The notes beneath the pieces were generated by a model that was not told where the DNA came from, ran no database searches, and worked only from the letters and a program-made list of their open reading frames with translations. Below are positions 45,505 to 54,215 of a stretch of DNA of 64,000 bases, piece after piece. Positions within the stretch are counted from its first letter, which is position 1; the number at the start of each line of letters is the position of its first letter. Made by a program: the position numbers and the translations under genes. The stretch lies in NCBI GenBank assembly GCA_019694975.1, contig JAIBAY010000009.1, positions 62,001 to 126,000 on the forward strand, given 5' to 3'. This DNA comes from Chitinophagales bacterium (GTDB lineage: Bacteria; Bacteroidota; Bacteroidia; Chitinophagales; UBA10324).

Positions 45505-47544
45505 TTAAAAGTACAGGGAAACAGCTAAGTCGATGAGTTTAATGCCGATGAATGGAACAATAACGCCACCCAAACCATAGAGGAGAAGGTTTCTGCGTAA
45601 CAGCGCACTGGCACCGATAGGCTTGTAAGCTACTCCTTTCAGCGCAAGCGGAATGAGCAAGGGGATGATAATAGCGTTAAAAATTACTGCTGATAGAATT
45701 GCGCTTTCAGGAGAGTGCAACTGCATAATGTTCAAACCCTGTAAAGAAGGAATGGAAGCGATGAACAAGGCCGGAACGATGGCAAAATATTTCGCTACAT
45801 CATTGGCAATGCTGAAAGTGGTGAGCGTTCCGCGTGTCATCAAAAGCTGTTTCCCGATTTCAACCACTTCAATCAGTTTCGTTGGGTCGTTGTCAAGATC
45901 AACCATGTTGCCTGCTTCTTTAGCGGCTTGCGTTCCGCTGTTCATGGCTACACCCACATCAGCCTGTGCAAGAGCAGGAGCGTCATTTGTTCCGTCGCCC
46001 ATCATGGCCACTAAGCGACCTTCTGACTGCTCCTTTTTGATGTAATTCATTTTGTCTTCGGGTTTGGCTTCGGCAATAAAATCATCCACGCCTGCTTTTC
46101 CTGCAATGAATTTGGCTGTTAGCGGATTATCACCGGTTACCATCACTGTTTTTATGCCCATTTTGCGAAGCCGTTCAAAGCGCTCCCGGATTCCGGGCTT
46201 GATGATGTCCTGTAATTCAATTACACCGATTACTTTTTCGTTTTCAGAAACAACCAGCGGTGTGCCTCCATTGCTTGAAATTCCGTTTACAATTTCAATG
46301 GTTTCGCGCGGGAACGTGTTCCCGGCTTTTTCACACAGGTTGCGAATGGCATCGGATGCACCTTTCCTGATACGGGTGTTTTCAAAATCAATTCCGGAGG
46401 TTCTTGTTTCGGCAGTGAATTTTATGAAACGTGCATTTTCAATTGTAATACTGCCCGGTTTCATTCCTGCCAGTTCAATGATTGATTTGCCTTCCGGAGT
46501 ATCATCGCTCATTGAACTTAAGGCAACTGATTTCACAAATGCATTCAGTTCCACATCATGAGCAGGATAAAAATTGGTGGCTTTACGGTTGCCAATGGTT
46601 ATCGTTCCTGTTTTATCCAGCAACAATACATCAATATCACCGGCGGTTTCTACCGCTTTGCCGCTTTTTGTAATTACATTGGCGCGTAAAGCCCTGTCCA
46701 TTCCCGCAATGCCGATAGCGGAAAGAAGTCCGCCAATGGTGGTCGGAATTAAGCAGATAAAAAGTGAAATGAACGCTGCAATAGTTATTGGTGTGTTGGC
46801 GTAATCGGCAAAGGGTTTAAGGGTAATGCAAACTATTATGAATACCAGTGTGAAGCCCGCCAGTAAAATGGTCAGTGCGATTTCATTGGGTGTTTTCTGC
46901 CGGCTTGCACCTTCTACCAGGGCTATCATTTTATCCAGGAAGCTTTCCCCGGGTTGTGTAGTTACCACTACCTGAATTCTGTCGCTTAAAACTTTTGTTC
47001 CACCTGTTACGGAACTTTTATCGCCACCGGCTTCACGGATTACAGGTGCACTTTCTCCGGTGATGGCGCTTTCGTCAATTGTGGCAAGTCCTTCTAAAAT
47101 TTCTCCATCCGTGGGAATGATGTCACCCGCTTCGCAGAAAAATAAATCTCCTTTCTTTAATTGTGAGGATGGAATGATTACTACATCGCTCGTTAAGTAT
47201 TTACCTAAAGCGGAGATTTTCTTTGCCGGTGTTTCTTCTCTTGTTTTCCTTAAACTGTCTGCCTGTGCTTTTCCTCTTGCTTCGGCAATAGCTTCCGCGA
47301 AGTTGGCAAATAACAAAGTGAGCAGCAGCACTTTAAAAACAAGGAAGTTGTAAATGAAAGAACCTTGTCCGCTTGCACCGGATAAAGTCCACAAAGAAAC
47401 AATGAGCATCACAAGCGTGCCGATCCAAACGGTGAACATCACCGGATTGCGGAACATTGTTTTCGGGTTCAGTTTAATGAAGGATTGTATGAGTGCCTCT
47501 TTCAGCAGCTGAGGTTGAAATAAGGAAGCAGGTGATGATTTCAT
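45505..47544 (-). CDS. kdpB: K+-transporting P-type ATPase subunit B
   Basis: 679 residues, inner membrane. Phosphorylation motif '[17 protein letters not shown]', actuator motif 'TGESAPV', hinge '[20 protein letters not shown]', and '[18 protein letters not shown]'. It hydrolyses ATP to drive K+ transport through KdpA. Size and motif order are normal. A 521-bp gap containing a decayed gene on the other strand separates it from kdpA, whereas kdpA and kdpB usually abut. Confidence 0.97.
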   Translation of the reverse strand: MKSSPASLFQPQLLKEALIQSFIKLNPKTMFRNPVMFTVWIGTLVMLIVSLWTLSGASGQGSFIYNFLVFKVLLLTLLFANFAEAIAEARGKAQADSLRKTREETPAKKISALGKYLTSDVVIIPSSQLKKGDLFFCEAGDIIPTDGEILEGLATIDESAITGESAPVIREAGGDKSSVTGGTKVLSDRIQVVVTTQPGESFLDKMIALVEGASRQKTPNEIALTILLAGFTLVFIIVCITLKPFADYANTPITIAAFISLFICLIPTTIGGLLSAIGIAGMDRALRANVITKSGKAVETAGDIDVLLLDKTGTITIGNRKATNFYPAHDVELNAFVKSVALSSMSDDTPEGKSIIELAGMKPGSITIENARFIKFTAETRTSGIDFENTRIRKGASDAIRNLCEKAGNTFPRETIEIVNGISSNGGTPLVVSENEKVIGVIELQDIIKPGIRERFERLRKMGIKTVMVTGDNPLTAKFIAGKAGVDDFIAEAKPEDKMNYIKKEQSEGRLVAMMGDGTNDAPALAQADVGVAMNSGTQAAKEAGNMVDLDNDPTKLIEVVEIGKQLLMTRGTLTTFSIANDVAKYFAIVPALFIASIPSLQGLNIMQLHSPESAILSAVIFNAIIIPLLIPLALKGVAYKPIGASALLRRNLLLYGLGGVIVPFIGIKLIDLAVSLYF

Positions 47545-47565
47545 GGTGCTGTTTACTTAATTTGA

Positions 47566-47636
47566 AATGTAAGATGTGTTATGTGAAAAGTGAGATGTGA
47601 AATACGGAAGCTGAGATGATTTAATTTTGAGATAAC
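47566..47636. repeat. Short imperfect tandem repeats beside the decayed gene
   Basis: Purine-rich degenerate units such as GAAATGTAAGATGTG, GAAAAGTGAGATGTG and GGAAGCTGAGATGAT follow each other between the kdpB start and the decayed four-helix-bundle gene. This looks like non-coding low-complexity sequence. Confidence 0.5.
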
Positions 47637-47646
47637 AAAATCATGA

Positions 47647-48010
47647 ATAATAAAACCGCATAAGCAATTGCATGCATGGAGTAGCAGTTTTGGCTTTGTA
47701 AAGGATATATAGGGCATTACAAGCAATTTTCCTGCGGAGGAAGAGTTTGGATTGGTTTCCCAGATGCGATGGGCAGCTGTTTCCATTCCTGTAAATATTG
47801 CTGAGGGTGCAGCCAGGAGAAGCCCAAAAGAGTTTGTCCATTTCGTGCGCATTTCATTAGGTTCAATGACCGAACTTGTCACAGTTATTTTACTTCGCGA
47901 GGAGCTTGGTTTCATTGACAACAGTGAAGCAGATTTGTTGGTCGAAAAATCGGATTTCATTGGAAAGCTTCTTTATGGCTTAATTATGAGCGGTGAGGAT
48001 AGGTTTAGTA
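47647..48010 (+). pseudogene. Decayed four-helix-bundle (S23 rRNA-intervening-sequence family) gene inside the kdp locus
   Basis: Plus-strand frame reading 'KQLHAWS' ... 'FVKDI', then in-frame TAG (47710-47712), then 'GITSNFPAEEEFGLVSQMRW', 'AAVSIPVNIAEGAARRSPKE', 'FVHFVRISLGSMTELVTVIL' and 'FIGKLLYGLI'. This is the full-length pattern of the ~120-residue four-helix-bundle family, with a stop where a Tyr codon is expected. No start codon follows the upstream TGA (47644) in frame. It is antisense to the kdp genes on both sides and fills the kdpA-kdpB gap. The frame stays open into the 3' end of kdpA (antisense), which is not family sequence. Confidence 0.8.
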
Positions 48011-48065
48011 AATGGCATAAGTTGAATTGCATAGTATTTAAATTTTACTGTTTACTGATCTCTTT

Positions 48066-49766
48066 TCACTGTAATGAAAAATATTCTGCAATCGGTCCCA
48101 ATGTGAGTGCCGGGAAAAATGAAAGTGCGGCTACAATGGCGATGACAGCGAAAACCATAAGCCCGAAGGTGGCAGTATCGGTTTTTAATGTTCCGTTACT
48201 TTCCGGTATGAATTTTTTAGAGGCTAAGATTCCCGCAATGGCAACAGGCCCGATGATAGGAAGGTAACGCGCCAATAACATGACCAAACCACAGGCTATA
48301 TTCCAAAATGGCGTATTATCGCCCAATCCTTCAAAGCCGCTTCCGTTGTTGGCAGATGATGAACTGAACTCATAAAGCATTTCACTGAAACCGTGAAAGC
48401 CGGGGTTGGCAAGCCAACCGGAGTATGCTTCAGGGTTACCTGAAAAAAGAAAACTTGCTAATGCTGTTCCTGTTAAAATCAGGAACGGATGAAGTAAAGC
48501 GATGAGCATAGCTATTTTCATTTCACGTGCTTCAATTTTCTTTCCGAGAAACTCAGGTGTCCTGCCCACCATCAGGCCGCTGATGAAAACTGCAAGAATG
48601 ATGAACACATAAAAGTTTAGGAAGCCCACGCCAACTCCTCCGTAAAAGCAATTTATCATCATGCCAAGCAAGGTGAACATTCCGGTAAATGGCGTCATAC
48701 TGTCGTGCATGGCGTTTACTGAACCATTACTGGTGCAGGTGGTATTGATTGCCCAGTAAGCCGACGCGGCAGAGCCGAACCTGATTTCTTTGCCTTCCAT
48801 GCTGCCTGAATTTTGTGCGATGCCTAAATGTGAAATAGCAGGGTTGCCCTGCATCTCATAATATACCGATGGAATCACAAAACACAGAAAACCGATGGTC
48901 ATTACACCGAAAATTGTCCGTGCTAATTTTCTGCGCTTTAATACAAAGCCCATTGCAAAAATCATCGCAATCGGAATAAGAAAAAGGGAAATGGTCTCCA
49001 GGATATTGGTGAAGTAGCCAGGATTTTCAAACGGATGGGCTGAATTCGATCCGAAGAAACCGCCGCCGTTTGTGCCTAACTGCTTGATCGCAACAAATGC
49101 GGCAACAGGCCCTCTGCTTACCTGTACGGTATCACCTTGCAGAGTTGTCATGGTGTCTTTGCCTTCAAAGGTCATCGGTATGCCGTTGAATGCATAAATG
49201 ATGGCAGTTGTGAATGCCAGCGGCAACAAAATGCGTGTGCAGGAGCGGACAAAGAAGAAGTAGAAGTTGCCCAGTGTTAGTGATGTCTTTTCTCTCATGG
49301 CAAAAAACACAACGGCACAAATAGCTATACCTGTTCCGGCACTGATGAATTGCCAAAGCATTAAAATCAACTGGCCTAAATAGGACAAGCCGGTTTCACC
49401 TGAATAGTGTTGCAGGTTGGTATTTGTTACGAAGCTTACGGAAGTGTTGAAAGCCAGATCGGCTGTCATAGAAGGATTTCCGTCAGGATTGAGTGGCAGC
49501 CAGCTCATGTTGGTCAATATGAACATGGAAATGAGAAACCAGAAAACATTGATAGTAAGCAGTGCTGCCAGATGCTGTTTCCAGTTCATTTCTTTATTTA
49601 TGTCAATGCCGCTCAGTTTGTAAAAGAGGTTGTCGAGCGGATTGAAAACTTTATCCAGCCATGTTTTTTCATTCATGAAAATCTTTCCGATGTATCTGCC
49701 AAGCGGAATGGCAAGCAGTACTATCACGCCATACATCAGGATTATTCCGGTTATTTCAGTATTCAT
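48066..49766 (-). CDS. kdpA: K+-transporting ATPase subunit A
   Basis: 566 residues, about ten membrane helices. Selectivity-filter loops include 'VTNTNLQHYSGETGLSYLG' and 'GTNGGGFFGSNSAHPFENP'; 'TTCTSNGSVNAMHDSMTPF' and 'SSSSANNGSGFEGL' are further filter segments, as in the four-fold KcsA-like repeat of the family. KdpA is the K+-translocating subunit. Length is normal. It follows three tiny membrane ORFs with 11 bp spacing and precedes kdpB across the decayed gene. Confidence 0.97.
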   Translation of the reverse strand: MNTEITGIILMYGVIVLLAIPLGRYIGKIFMNEKTWLDKVFNPLDNLFYKLSGIDINKEMNWKQHLAALLTINVFWFLISMFILTNMSWLPLNPDGNPSMTADLAFNTSVSFVTNTNLQHYSGETGLSYLGQLILMLWQFISAGTGIAICAVVFFAMREKTSLTLGNFYFFFVRSCTRILLPLAFTTAIIYAFNGIPMTFEGKDTMTTLQGDTVQVSRGPVAAFVAIKQLGTNGGGFFGSNSAHPFENPGYFTNILETISLFLIPIAMIFAMGFVLKRRKLARTIFGVMTIGFLCFVIPSVYYEMQGNPAISHLGIAQNSGSMEGKEIRFGSAASAYWAINTTCTSNGSVNAMHDSMTPFTGMFTLLGMMINCFYGGVGVGFLNFYVFIILAVFISGLMVGRTPEFLGKKIEAREMKIAMLIALLHPFLILTGTALASFLFSGNPEAYSGWLANPGFHGFSEMLYEFSSSSANNGSGFEGLGDNTPFWNIACGLVMLLARYLPIIGPVAIAGILASKKFIPESNGTLKTDTATFGLMVFAVIAIVAALSFFPALTLGPIAEYFSLQ

Positions 49767-49777
49767 TTTGTTTTGTT

Positions 49778-49888
49778 TTAGAACCTAAATAAGATTTTGG
49801 CTTTCCAATAAAGAAGATAGTACATCGACACAACCAATAGTATGGAAATGATGAATACGATGGCCTTTCTTACTTTCTCCCAATTCAT
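49778..49888 (-). CDS. Small membrane protein (36 aa) between kdpF and kdpA
   Basis: Found by reading the minus strand. It starts MNWEKVRKAIVFIISI, continues through one hydrophobic helix (LLVVSMYYLLYW) and ends KAKILFRF-stop. Basic residues flank the helix on both sides. It starts 3 bp after the kdpF stop and ends 11 bp before kdpA, so it is tightly packed in the operon. I do not know a named family. A role as an extra accessory subunit is conjecture from position. Confidence 0.55.
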   Translation of the reverse strand: MNWEKVRKAIVFIISILLVVSMYYLLYWKAKILFRF

Positions 49889-49891
49889 AGT

Positions 49892-49969
49892 TCAGAATCT
49901 TTCCGGTTTGAGTAATACATAGACGATGTAACAGAAGAGAAAAATTGCGATAATGAAGAGTGCTGTCAT
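49892..49969 (-). CDS. kdpF: KdpF-like small subunit (25 aa)
   Basis: It reads MTALFIIAIFLFCYIVYVLL then KPERF-stop: a single membrane helix ending in the K-P-E-(R/K)-F tail that is typical of KdpF. KdpF is a lipid-like stabilising peptide of the KdpABC complex. It lies 5 bp after another tiny ORF and 3 bp before the next. It is easily missed by gene finders because of its size. Confidence 0.85.
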   Translation of the reverse strand: MTALFIIAIFLFCYIVYVLLKPERF

Positions 49970-49974
49970 GTAGT

Positions 49975-50058
49975 TCAGATTTTTTCAAAGAAGTTGATGG
50001 ATTTGAAAAACAGCGCGAAGCAGAATAGCCCGGCTGCGATAAGAATTATTGTAGTCAT
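49975..50058 (-). CDS. Small membrane protein (27 aa), first ORF of the kdp transcript
   Basis: It reads MTTIILIAAGLFCFALFFKS then INFFEKI-stop: one membrane helix with a Lys in the middle of its C-terminal half. It is the first ORF after the candidate sigma-54 promoter (predicted transcription start about 14 bp upstream of its ATG) and ends 5 bp before kdpF. It resembles KdpF in size and shape but lacks the KPE tail. Function unknown. Confidence 0.6.
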   Translation of the reverse strand: MTTIILIAAGLFCFALFFKSINFFEKI

Positions 50059-50082
50059 TTTGATATGCTTTGGCAGAAGATC

Positions 50083-50098
50083 AGCCAAAGCCGTTCCA
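50083..50098 (-). promoter_or_regulatory. Candidate sigma-54 (-24/-12) promoter of the kdp operon
   Basis: Minus strand TGGAACGGCTTTGGCT compared with TGGCACGNNNNTTGCW: the invariant GG and GC are 10 bp apart, as required, and only two defined positions differ. It lies upstream of the small kdp ORFs and downstream of the gene for a sigma-54-activating regulator, as expected for autologous control. Confidence 0.6.
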
Positions 50099-50116
50099 TT
50101 CGGTGCATTGGAACGG
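50091..50116. promoter_or_regulatory. 8-bp inverted repeat overlapping the -24 element
   Basis: CCGTTCCA (50091-50098) and TGGAACGG (50109-50116) are perfect inverted repeats with a 10-bp spacer. One arm coincides with the -24 box. It could be an operator or a mirrored -24 element. Confidence 0.45.
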
Positions 50117-50165
50117 AAACCTCACGCTGACAAGGGTTTGAGTATACAAAACGAAGATTGAGTGG

Positions 50166-50212
50166 GAAACAACCGTTTCATTTTGCAACGGGCGGGCATA
50201 GCGTTTCGCTAT
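50166..50212. promoter_or_regulatory. Candidate upstream activator sites
   Basis: Two palindromes: GAAAC-AACC-GTTTC (50166-50179) and ATAGCG-TTT-CGCTAT (50198-50212). They lie roughly 95-140 bp upstream of the predicted kdp transcription start, the usual distance for enhancer sites of sigma-54 activators. The assignment is inferred. Confidence 0.4.
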
Positions 50213-50222
50213 AATTTTGCTG

Positions 50223-50351
50223 GAAGCTGTCTCAAAAATACCGGGAGTGATCCTGTCCTGATTGATCAGGATCAGGATCTCTTCCATATATTGGCAGATG
50301 CCGGAATAAATCCGCCATGACCGCATTGATTGCCTTTTTTGAGATAGCTTC
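50223..50351. repeat. MITE-like intergenic element, copy 2
   Basis: GAAGCTGTCTCAAAAA at the left and TTTTTTGAGATAGCTTC at the right form terminal inverted repeats. The internal part (TGATCAGGATCAGGATCTC and GCCGGAATAAATCCGCCATG) matches the other copies. It begins 3 bp after the regulator's stop codon. Confidence 0.8.
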
Positions 50352-50353
50352 TA

Positions 50354-51700
50354 TTAACTGATTTTGTATTCTTCCAGTTTGCGGTAAAGGGTGGTAGTGG
50401 CAATATTGAGCAGCCGTGCCGCCTCGGTTTTGTTGCCATTGGTGTAGTTCAGCACTTTTTGAATGTGGAGTTTTTCGGCACTGGATAAGTCAAAAGCCGA
50501 TAGTTGTTTTCGGTTCTTTACAGGAGAATAAGCAGGTTGAAGTTCTGCCGGTAGGTCCTCCGTGGTGAGTTCGTCAGTATTGCAAAGAATAACGCTGCGC
50601 TCAATTACATTTTTCAGTTCCCGTATATTGCCTTGCCACTGATGTTGTTTAAGCGCTTCGATAAATTCAGCAGAAAGCGATTTAGCTTTCTTATTGGTTT
50701 TTGCAGATGATACAACTGCAAAGTGCTTAGCCAGCGATTCAATATCAGCTGCGCGTTCGCGCAAAGCAGGTAGCCTGATTTGAAAAACTGAAATGCGGTA
50801 ATACAGATCTTGCCTGAAATGGGTAGCTTCAATTTCTTTTGGCAGGTCACGGTGTGTGGCGGCAATAATGCGCGCATTGGTTTTGCTGGTTTTACTTTCC
50901 CCGACTTTAATAAACTCACCAGTTTCAATCACCCGCAGCAACTTTGCCTGTAACTCCAGGCTCATTTCACCGATTTCGTCTAAAAAAATAGTGCCGGTGC
51001 TGGCTTCTTCGAACAATCCTTTTTTGTCTTTAGTGGCTCCGGTAAATGCTCCGGCTTTATGTCCGAACATCTCGCTCTCCAAAAGTTCCTTGCTGAATGC
51101 AGAGCAGTTAATCGCAACAAATGGTTTATTAGCACGGTTACTTGCAGTATGTATGGCTTGTGCGAAGACCTCTTTGCCTGTTCCGGTTTCACCTAACAGT
51201 AACACCGTTGTGTCGGTGGCGGCAACTTTTTTTGCCATTTCAATTGCCGCGAGAATGGCCTTTGATTGGCCAATGATGTTGTCAAACGAATATTGGTGGC
51301 CAACCTGCTTCTGCAACTGCTGCACACGTTTAGACAGATGCACTTTGTCCATTGCGCGATGCAAAAGCGGGATTATTTTGTCGTGATCGTCACCTTTGGT
51401 GATGTAGTCAAAAGCACCATTCTTAATTGCCTGCACACTGTCTGCAATATTGCCATAGGCAGTCAGCAGGATAATTTCCATGTGCGGGAACCTGTCTTTG
51501 ATTTTCCCGGAGAGTTCCACGCCATTGCCGTCGGGCAGTTTTACATCGCATAGCGCAATGTCAAATTCCGAATGATCCAACTTCTTCCATGCCGACTTGC
51601 AGTCTGCCGCCTGAACCACATCAAAGCCCTCCAGACTGATAATGCGAGTCAGCAGGTTGCTTAGTTTTTCTTCATCGTCTATAAGTAAAATACGGCTCAG
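50354..51700 (-). CDS. Sigma-54-dependent NtrC-type response regulator of the kdp locus (apparent CTG start)
   Basis: 448 residues if read from CTG at 51700 (L/M-S-R-ILLIDDEEKLSNLL). There is no ATG, GTG or TTG before the receiver's conserved start. The first such codon (GTG, 51619) would cut off the beta1 strand and the acidic pair. Receiver phospho-Asp is in 'IALCDVKLPDGNG'. The AAA+ domain has Walker A 'LLLGETGTGKEVFAQAIH', the sigma-54-contact loop 'GAFTGATKDKKG' and 'GTIFLDEIGEMSLELQAKLL'. The C-terminal Fis-type HTH is 'NKTEAARLLNIATTTLYRKL'. It replaces the OmpR-type KdpE of Proteobacteria. Its kinase partner is probably the one encoded at 40484-42220. Confidence 0.88.
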   Translation of the reverse strand: MSRILLIDDEEKLSNLLTRIISLEGFDVVQAADCKSAWKKLDHSEFDIALCDVKLPDGNGVELSGKIKDRFPHMEIILLTAYGNIADSVQAIKNGAFDYITKGDDHDKIIPLLHRAMDKVHLSKRVQQLQKQVGHQYSFDNIIGQSKAILAAIEMAKKVAATDTTVLLLGETGTGKEVFAQAIHTASNRANKPFVAINCSAFSKELLESEMFGHKAGAFTGATKDKKGLFEEASTGTIFLDEIGEMSLELQAKLLRVIETGEFIKVGESKTSKTNARIIAATHRDLPKEIEATHFRQDLYYRISVFQIRLPALRERAADIESLAKHFAVVSSAKTNKKAKSLSAEFIEALKQHQWQGNIRELKNVIERSVILCNTDELTTEDLPAELQPAYSPVKNRKQLSAFDLSSAEKLHIQKVLNYTNGNKTEAARLLNIATTTLYRKLEEYKIS

Positions 51701-51834
51701 ATGCTTTAAATATTTTATGCAGCAAAGGTAGAGTTTTAAAGCAATGAATTTTCTACAGGAAGCAATAAAGCGCTGGGGATCCGGCTCTTTTTTTTTCGGC
51801 CCGACCGCATTTGCCTTTGTTCAACTGGTATTTG

Positions 51835-52701
51835 CTAATGCTCTTTTTTGTCCGGATACAGTAGTCTGAAAGCATTGAAAACAGCCGGATGCGTTACAGT
51901 GGCATGGTCTTCTGAAGGCAGGTAATCAAAATATACCGTTACATTTTTGGATTTCGACTGACTTATTTTGTCGGCTAACAGGTTGGCATCAACTTCCATC
52001 ACATGACTGTCAAGTCCCGGTGTCAGTCCTTCTTTTCCGACGCCAATGTAAACAGCTGTGGGATGCGAATAGGTAGCATTAAGAATTTCCGGCTGCAATT
52101 TCAGCAGCGAACCATCATTCCACCACAGGCTGGGGCTTACAATAATATACTTGTCGAAGAGTGTTGGCTTTGTAAATAATATTTCCGTTGCCAATAGTCC
52201 TGCAAGCGATTGCCCAATGATGGTTCGTGACGCGTTCGTCTTATACGTTGCGTTGATGTATGGCAGCAGATCCTTTTCTATGAATGCAATAAATTTTGCG
52301 GAACCGCCACCTGTGGGTGCATGCTTTTTGTCGTTCACGAAATTTGTCGGACCGGTAAAATCCCTCTTCCTGTCAACATTTACGATGCCAACCACAATGG
52401 ATGCAGGAATCCGGTTAATCCAGGGCAAAGTATTGTATTGGACGATGCCTGTTATATGGAGAAAATCTTCGTCAATGCCACCATCAAGCGCATATATTAC
52501 CGGATATCTTATGCTGTCTTTTTCATTATAACCTTCGGGTAAATAAATATTCACTATCCTGTTTTCCGAAAGTTCCCTGGAAAATATTTCTTCCGTTGTT
52601 CCGATAACAAGTGGTTTTGACGATGGGAGATCATTCTTGTTTTGTGCCATTGTTTGTGGCAAAAGCTGAACAATAACTAGCAGGTTGAGTAAGATTTTCA
52701 T
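51835..52701 (-). CDS. Secreted Fes/EstD-like esterase (alpha/beta hydrolase)
   Basis: 288 residues from the ATG at 52701, which opens a signal peptide (MKILLNLLVIVQLLPQTMAQ). A longer frame upstream adds 16 residues without a signal-like character. 'RIVNIYLPEGYNE' and 'YPVIYALDGG' are typical of the putative esterase (enterochelin-esterase-like) family. The nucleophile is the Ser in 'IIGQSLAGLLATEI'; 'SPSLWWNDGSLL' and a late His ('PSEDHATVTHPA') complete the pattern. The substrate is unknown. The gene stands between the kdp regulator and a hypothetical secreted protein, with a 55-bp gap to the latter. Confidence 0.82.
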   Translation of the reverse strand: MKILLNLLVIVQLLPQTMAQNKNDLPSSKPLVIGTTEEIFSRELSENRIVNIYLPEGYNEKDSIRYPVIYALDGGIDEDFLHITGIVQYNTLPWINRIPASIVVGIVNVDRKRDFTGPTNFVNDKKHAPTGGGSAKFIAFIEKDLLPYINATYKTNASRTIIGQSLAGLLATEILFTKPTLFDKYIIVSPSLWWNDGSLLKLQPEILNATYSHPTAVYIGVGKEGLTPGLDSHVMEVDANLLADKISQSKSKNVTVYFDYLPSEDHATVTHPAVFNAFRLLYPDKKEH

Positions 52702-52756
52702 CTGTTGTTTTTTTAATGTCGGGCGCGACAAAGAACTGCGTTTTTCCATGCGTTTC

Positions 52757-54190
52757 TTAATTTTTTGAAATCAAAATTCCGGACAGATAGTAATGGCTTC
52801 CTACATCAATTCTGACAGCATGCACGGTAACATCCTGCCTGCCGGGATCTGTCAATACAAATGAACCCAGGTAAATGGTATTGTCAATTTCCTGTACATA
52901 TGATTTGCTTTGTTCAACGAAAGTGAGCCTGCCATAGTTGGTGATAGCTACTGCTTTGAGATCATCCATAGCTTTTTCAAAATCATGTTGTGCGGCGGTT
53001 GAGTCAACGGTATAACCTGTGGTTAGAAAATAGCCGGAGCCGTCTCCGGTAATGAGCCCGATTTTGTAGTCATCAGCAGTGAGAATGCCCATAGAAGAAT
53101 ATGATTTTCGCAATCGCATGTAATCACCCAGTAAAGGAGTAGCAAGGTCTTTGAATCCATCCGGTGCAGCGCGAATCAGCCGGGCGAGAATATCTTTAAG
53201 ATTATTGCCGTAGCCGATTGTTTCAGCTTGTCCGGCAGGTATGAAGAAATAACAGTCTCTGCGGTTGGTGGAACCGCGGAAGTCTTTGAGTTCCGGTACA
53301 GTATCATTCTCATCCCAAGGACAATAAAGAATTTCAATGTTGTTACCGTCATCATCGGCGAAGAAAGCCAAATGATAAACTACCAGGTGTATTTTTTCAT
53401 TCAGATAATGCTTTACGATGGAAGAACGGCCGCCGCTATAGTCAAATCCTATGGTCTGCTCATCGAGTTGTCCCATCATCATAACTTCGGCAGTCAAATC
53501 GGTATCAAGCAGCGCTGTTGAAAGATTTTGCTTTGTCTGTACTGACATGGTCTTCACCGGATCCAAAAAAACCATGTCATCCGTAATCCATTCCCGCCGG
53601 TAGCGGCTTGGGCGATGAACACTCATAAATTCTATATTATGGAGTTCATTCGTTTTAAAATCGCCGGCAGGAATTTTTCCGCCCGGCCATTGCCAGCTTT
53701 CAAAGGCACTCACCGGCAATACAAAGTATTCATCGCTTTCAACGGGCAAATAGTAGGAGGTGTGCTTGCCCAGGTAATAGTTATCGCCCCCGGCTATCAT
53801 CACCAGGCATAATCTTTCATTCGATGCTTCACTTTGGAAGATCCGCATAGCCTTGCATTGGAGCAACTTCCAGTCATCAATAAATTCCGTGGTGAAATAT
53901 TCTCTTTCCCGGAATTTGTAGTTGCCGCGGTTTGCGGGTTTCAGCTTGCGGAGCAGGTATTCTTTCTGTTCTGATGTAACCGGCAGCGATGACTTAAACA
54001 ATTGCTCCTGATCCTTCGGGGAAGGGTAGTAATCAAAAAGAATTTTATCAGGACGGGTGATATTGCCTTCAGCAAGCCATTGCGCGGAAGCGATCTGACC
54101 GGTAGCTACCAATGCCATGAACAGGATGAACTGTTGCGAAACCTTCTTCAGCAGTGCAGTTTGATGAAATGAATAAGATTGTGTTTTCAT
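52757..54190 (-). CDS. Hypothetical secreted protein
   Basis: 477 residues from the ATG at 54190, chosen because a signal-peptide-like segment follows (KKVSQQFILFMALVATGQIA then SAQ). The longer frame would overlap the upstream lipoprotein gene. Mixed alpha/beta composition with aromatic-rich strands ('SYYLPVESDEYFVLPVSAF', 'HLVVYHLAFFADDDGNNIEI'). I do not recognise a family. It has no T9SS motif, no membrane helix after the signal and no catalytic motif I can name. It lies 25 bp after the lipoprotein gene, so the two are probably co-expressed. Confidence 0.65.
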   Translation of the reverse strand: MKTQSYSFHQTALLKKVSQQFILFMALVATGQIASAQWLAEGNITRPDKILFDYYPSPKDQEQLFKSSLPVTSEQKEYLLRKLKPANRGNYKFREREYFTTEFIDDWKLLQCKAMRIFQSEASNERLCLVMIAGGDNYYLGKHTSYYLPVESDEYFVLPVSAFESWQWPGGKIPAGDFKTNELHNIEFMSVHRPSRYRREWITDDMVFLDPVKTMSVQTKQNLSTALLDTDLTAEVMMMGQLDEQTIGFDYSGGRSSIVKHYLNEKIHLVVYHLAFFADDDGNNIEILYCPWDENDTVPELKDFRGSTNRRDCYFFIPAGQAETIGYGNNLKDILARLIRAAPDGFKDLATPLLGDYMRLRKSYSSMGILTADDYKIGLITGDGSGYFLTTGYTVDSTAAQHDFEKAMDDLKAVAITNYGRLTFVEQSKSYVQEIDNTIYLGSFVLTDPGRQDVTVHAVRIDVGSHYYLSGILISKN

Positions 54191-54215
54191 GATGAATGGT
54201 CGTGGAAGCTGGCTT

